8,404 nt of DNA from Planctomycetota bacterium (GTDB taxonomy: Bacteria > Planctomycetota > Planctomycetia > Isosphaerales > Isosphaeraceae), in NCBI GenBank assembly GCA_021777685.1, contig JAJYDH010000284.1:1-8404 (forward strand), written 5' to 3'. How positions within the stretch are numbered: position 1 is the first letter of the stretch; every line of letters starts with the position of its first letter. The position numbers and the translations under genes were made by a program. Positions 5,795 through 8,404 of the stretch are shown here, piece after piece. The notes below the pieces were generated by a model. The model was not told the origin of the DNA, made no database searches, and was given only the letters and a program-made list of their open reading frames with translations.

Positions 5795-8404
5795 ATGGTC
5801 GCGTCCTCGATCGTCATCGTCCTCACTCTGACGACGGTCGGGGCCGGGGGAGATGCCGCCAGGATCGTCGGCGAGGTGGTCACGGCGGACGGCCGGCCGG
5901 CGCCGGGGGCCGAGGTGATCGCGGCGGGAGGGGCCTGGGACGGCGGGGGCCCGGTCTCGATCGGCCACGCCTCGGCCGATGATTCGGGCCGGTTCGCGCT
6001 GGAACTGTCCGACGAGCCTTCGGGTTACGACCGGCCGGCCCTCTGGGCCTATCTCCCCGGCGCGGTCGCCGCGAGCCGGCCGATCGACCGGGGGGCGACC
6101 GAGGGGCATCCGGTCCGGCTGACCCTCGGCTCGACGGGCGGGGCGGCCTTCGTGGTCGCCGGGCCCGACGGCCGGCCGGTCGCCGGGGCCCGGATCGTCC
6201 CCCGGCGGGTCGCCCGCGAGGTCCCGGACGTCCCCGAGGCCCTCGCCGCGCTCACCTCGGCGACGACCGACGGGGAAGGCCGGGCGACCGTCGGGGCGTT
6301 CCGTCCCGAGGAGCTGGTCGGCGTCCGGGTCGAGGCGGCCGGTTTCGGGGTCCAGACGAGGGACTTCCGGTCGTCGGACGGGCTGGCCGACGTCGGCCCG
6401 AAGGGGATCGCGCTCCTGCCCGCCGGGAAGGTCTCGGGGCGAGTGGTCGCCGAGGACCCCCGGGCGGTCGCCGGCCTGACGGTCCGGGTCGCCTCGGCGG
6501 CGGGCGGCCGAGGGGGCGCCGACGCCGGCCTCGCCGAGGTCTCGACCGACGCCTCGGGCCGCTTCGAGGTCCCGGCGATCGCGGCGGGGACGGTGACCGT
6601 ACGCGTCCGGCCTCGCGACGGGTCGCCCGACCTGCCGGCGCGGGTCGTCCGCCGGAACCTGGAGCCCGGCCGGAAGGTCGAGGTCGAGATCCCGCTCCGT
6701 CGGGGGGTCCGCGTCACCGGCCTGGCCGTGGACGACATCGACGGCCGGCCGGTCGCGGGGGTGGTGGTCTCGGTCGTCCCCTCGGGCCCCTCCGAGCCTT
6801 CCAGGGTCCGGACCGATGCCGAGGGGCGTTACGAGGCGTTCGTCCCGCCCGGCCTGGTCAGCCACCGGGTCCTGAAGGCCCCGGCCCCTCACCTCTGCCC
6901 GCCCAGCTTCCTCGGCCCGAGGCCCGTCGAGGTCCCGCCCGCGATCGCCCGGTTCGAGCTGCCGCCGATCCGGCTGACCGCCGGGGGCGAGATCCGGGGG
7001 ACCGTCGAGGACGAGGCCGGCCTGCCCGTGGCGGGAGCCCGGGTGGAGGCGTGCTGGACCCTGTTCGACGGCCGGAACCGGGCCCCGAGGTCGGAGTGCT
7101 CGACCTCGAACCCCGACGGCTCGTTCGCCCTCGGCCCCGTCGCCCCCGACACCGACCTCTCCCTGGTCGCCTCGGCCGACGCGGCGTCGACCGAGGAGCC
7201 TGTCACGGCCCGGACCGACCATGATGGCCCGGTCGAGCTGACGGTCGTCGAGCCCGACTCCGTCGCTCCGAGCGGCCGGGTCGTGGACGCCGACGGCCGG
7301 CCGGTCGCGGGGGCCTCGGTCCGGATCTGGTCGCTGGCCCGGCCGCCCGGCGGCGCGATCGACGAGGCGAGCTTGCTGGCCTTCGACGGCTCCGACGAGT
7401 TGAAGACCGACGAGGAGGGGCGGTTCCGGGCCCCTCGGCCGCTCCAGGACGGCCGGGATTACCGGGCGCTGGCCTGGGCCGCCGGGCACCTCCCCGGCCG
7501 GTCCCGCCGGCTCCGCCCCGGCGATCCGGACAGGCCGGAGTTCTCGGACATCATCCTGGCGGCCGAGCCGAGACGGGGCGAGGTCGCGGGACGGGTCCTC
7601 GACACTCATGGCCGGCCGGTGGTCGGGGCCGGGGTCCGGACCTCGGCCGACGGCCCTTGCTGCCGGAGGTCGACGACCGACGCCGAGGGTCGGTTCCTCC
7701 TGCCGGACGTGCCCGAAGGGCGCCTCTTCCTGTTCGCCGAGGCCGACGGCTTCCGCTTCCTCGGCCGGGAGATCGACCCCGCCCGTGGGCCGTTCGACCT
7801 CACCGCGACCCGCCTCGACGAGGTCCCCCCGGCCTCGATGACGACCCATCCCGTCGGCTCGCCGACGGACGGGCTGGCCCGGTCGGTCCTGGCCCCTTAC
7901 GCCGAGCGCGTGCTCAGGCAGGGGGACCAGTCGACCCGGCTCCGGACCCTGGAGCTGCTCGCCCGGGTCGACCCGAAGCGGGTCCTGGCCCTGATCGACG
8001 CCCGGGGCTTCGACGACGCCTGGCTCGCCGACCACCTCCGCCACGCCGCCTCGTGCGGCCTGATCGGCGCGGGCTCGGACGAGCGGATGGCCGTCGTCCG
8101 GGCGATCCGCGACGCCGAATGGCGGGTCCTGGGCGCGCTCGACGCCGCCGATGCGCTGCCCGATTCCGCCCGAGGTCTCAAGCGTGAGCGGGTCGAACAA
8201 GTGATTCGCGACGCCCGGTCGATCCGCGAGCCCTCGAAGCGGGTGGTCGCGCTCGCCCGGATCGCCGACCGGCTCCTCGACCTGGGGGACGAAGCCGGGG
8301 CGACCCGGCTCCTCGACGAGGCCCGGCCGCTCGCCGAGTCCCTGCCCCGGGGGGCGTCGGGGGCCCTGTCCCGCGTCGAGCTCGCCGGGCCCCTGGCCCG
8401 GGTC
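5795..8404 (+). CDS. Large carboxypeptidase-regulatory-like repeat protein, C-terminus beyond the window
   Basis: The frame opens at ATG 5795, the only start after the in-frame stop at 5762-5764, with GGAG 7 bases upstream. It is open for 870 codons to the window edge. The first 18 or so residues (SSIVIVLTLTTVGAG) are hydrophobic and probably an export signal, though without a basic n-region. About seven beta-sandwich carboxypeptidase-regulatory-like (transthyretin-like) domains follow, near residues 24, 113, 211, 303, 397, 490 and 594. Most carry a DGRPVAGA-type turn (Asp32, Asp125, Asp316, Asp500) and a TDAEGRF-type strand. From about residue 690 the protein turns helical, with a TPR-like segment (ALARIADRLLDLGDEAG). 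No protease or other catalytic motif is visible. Such proteins are common in planctomycetes and are thought to act at the cell surface, as scaffold or adhesion parts; the function is unknown. Confidence 0.88.
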   Translation, partial: MVASSIVIVLTLTTVGAGGDAARIVGEVVTADGRPAPGAEVIAAGGAWDGGGPVSIGHASADDSGRFALELSDEPSGYDRPALWAYLPGAVAASRPIDRGATEGHPVRLTLGSTGGAAFVVAGPDGRPVAGARIVPRRVAREVPDVPEALAALTSATTDGEGRATVGAFRPEELVGVRVEAAGFGVQTRDFRSSDGLADVGPKGIALLPAGKVSGRVVAEDPRAVAGLTVRVASAAGGRGGADAGLAEVSTDASGRFEVPAIAAGTVTVRVRPRDGSPDLPARVVRRNLEPGRKVEVEIPLRRGVRVTGLAVDDIDGRPVAGVVVSVVPSGPSEPSRVRTDAEGRYEAFVPPGLVSHRVLKAPAPHLCPPSFLGPRPVEVPPAIARFELPPIRLTAGGEIRGTVEDEAGLPVAGARVEACWTLFDGRNRAPRSECSTSNPDGSFALGPVAPDTDLSLVASADAASTEEPVTARTDHDGPVELTVVEPDSVAPSGRVVDADGRPVAGASVRIWSLARPPGGAIDEASLLAFDGSDELKTDEEGRFRAPRPLQDGRDYRALAWAAGHLPGRSRRLRPGDPDRPEFSDIILAAEPRRGEVAGRVLDTHGRPVVGAGVRTSADGPCCRRSTTDAEGRFLLPDVPEGRLFLFAEADGFRFLGREIDPARGPFDLTATRLDEVPPASMTTHPVGSPTDGLARSVLAPYAERVLRQGDQSTRLRTLELLARVDPKRVLALIDARGFDDAWLADHLRHAASCGLIGAGSDERMAVVRAIRDAEWRVLGALDAADALPDSARGLKRERVEQVIRDARSIREPSKRVVALARIADRLLDLGDEAGATRLLDEARPLAESLPRGASGALSRVELAGPLARV

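Noticed and set aside
5081..8200. 1039-codon open frame on the minus strand opposite the repeat protein
   Set aside because: Its translation is low-complexity (Arg, Gly, Asp, Pro) and mirrors the codon bias of the plus-strand gene. It also runs through the hairpin, the Pmp3-like gene and part of the REPIN, so it is a shadow.

Overview
The window is very GC-rich (about 70% by eye), with strongly G/C-biased third codon positions and long shadow ORFs opposite every real gene. This composition, the TolC-type protein with proline-rich tails, and the large protein built from carboxypeptidase-regulatory-like repeats suggest a planctomycete, probably of the Isosphaeraceae type. That placement is inference from style, not from a marker gene.

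Left half, minus strand, read right to left: a bacterial cytochrome P450 (3534-2179), a 145-base gap, a TolC-family outer-membrane efflux protein (2033-309), and after 29 bases the start of a small putative lipoprotein that runs off the left edge (279-1). The last two look like one operon for an envelope export system. The P450 may belong to the same transcript, but this is not proven.

Centre: a 126-base divergent promoter region separates the P450 from a plus-strand GAF plus SpoIIE/RsbU-type PP2C phosphatase (3661-4929). Its best promoter match would start the mRNA at the A of its ATG, so it may be leaderless. The gap after it carries a short 14-base-period repeat and a 78-base inverted repeat that looks like a REP doublet (REPIN). 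A small two-helix membrane protein resembling YqaE/Pmp3 follows (5198-5446), with an excellent Shine-Dalgarno site.

Right half: a 348-base gap without a convincing gene (5447-5794) is full of structure. It holds a long hairpin (core 5538-5600, possibly extending to 5521-5630) whose wobble pairs favour a plus-strand RNA, a 21-base palindrome, and three GTGATC boxes spaced exactly 14 bases apart just before the next start codon. Then comes a large, probably secreted protein with about seven carboxypeptidase-regulatory-like domains and a helical C-terminal part (5795 to beyond 8404).

No tRNA, rRNA, CRISPR array, transposase or known defence system was seen. The least explained signals are the intergenic structures at 5008-5085 and 5447-5794.
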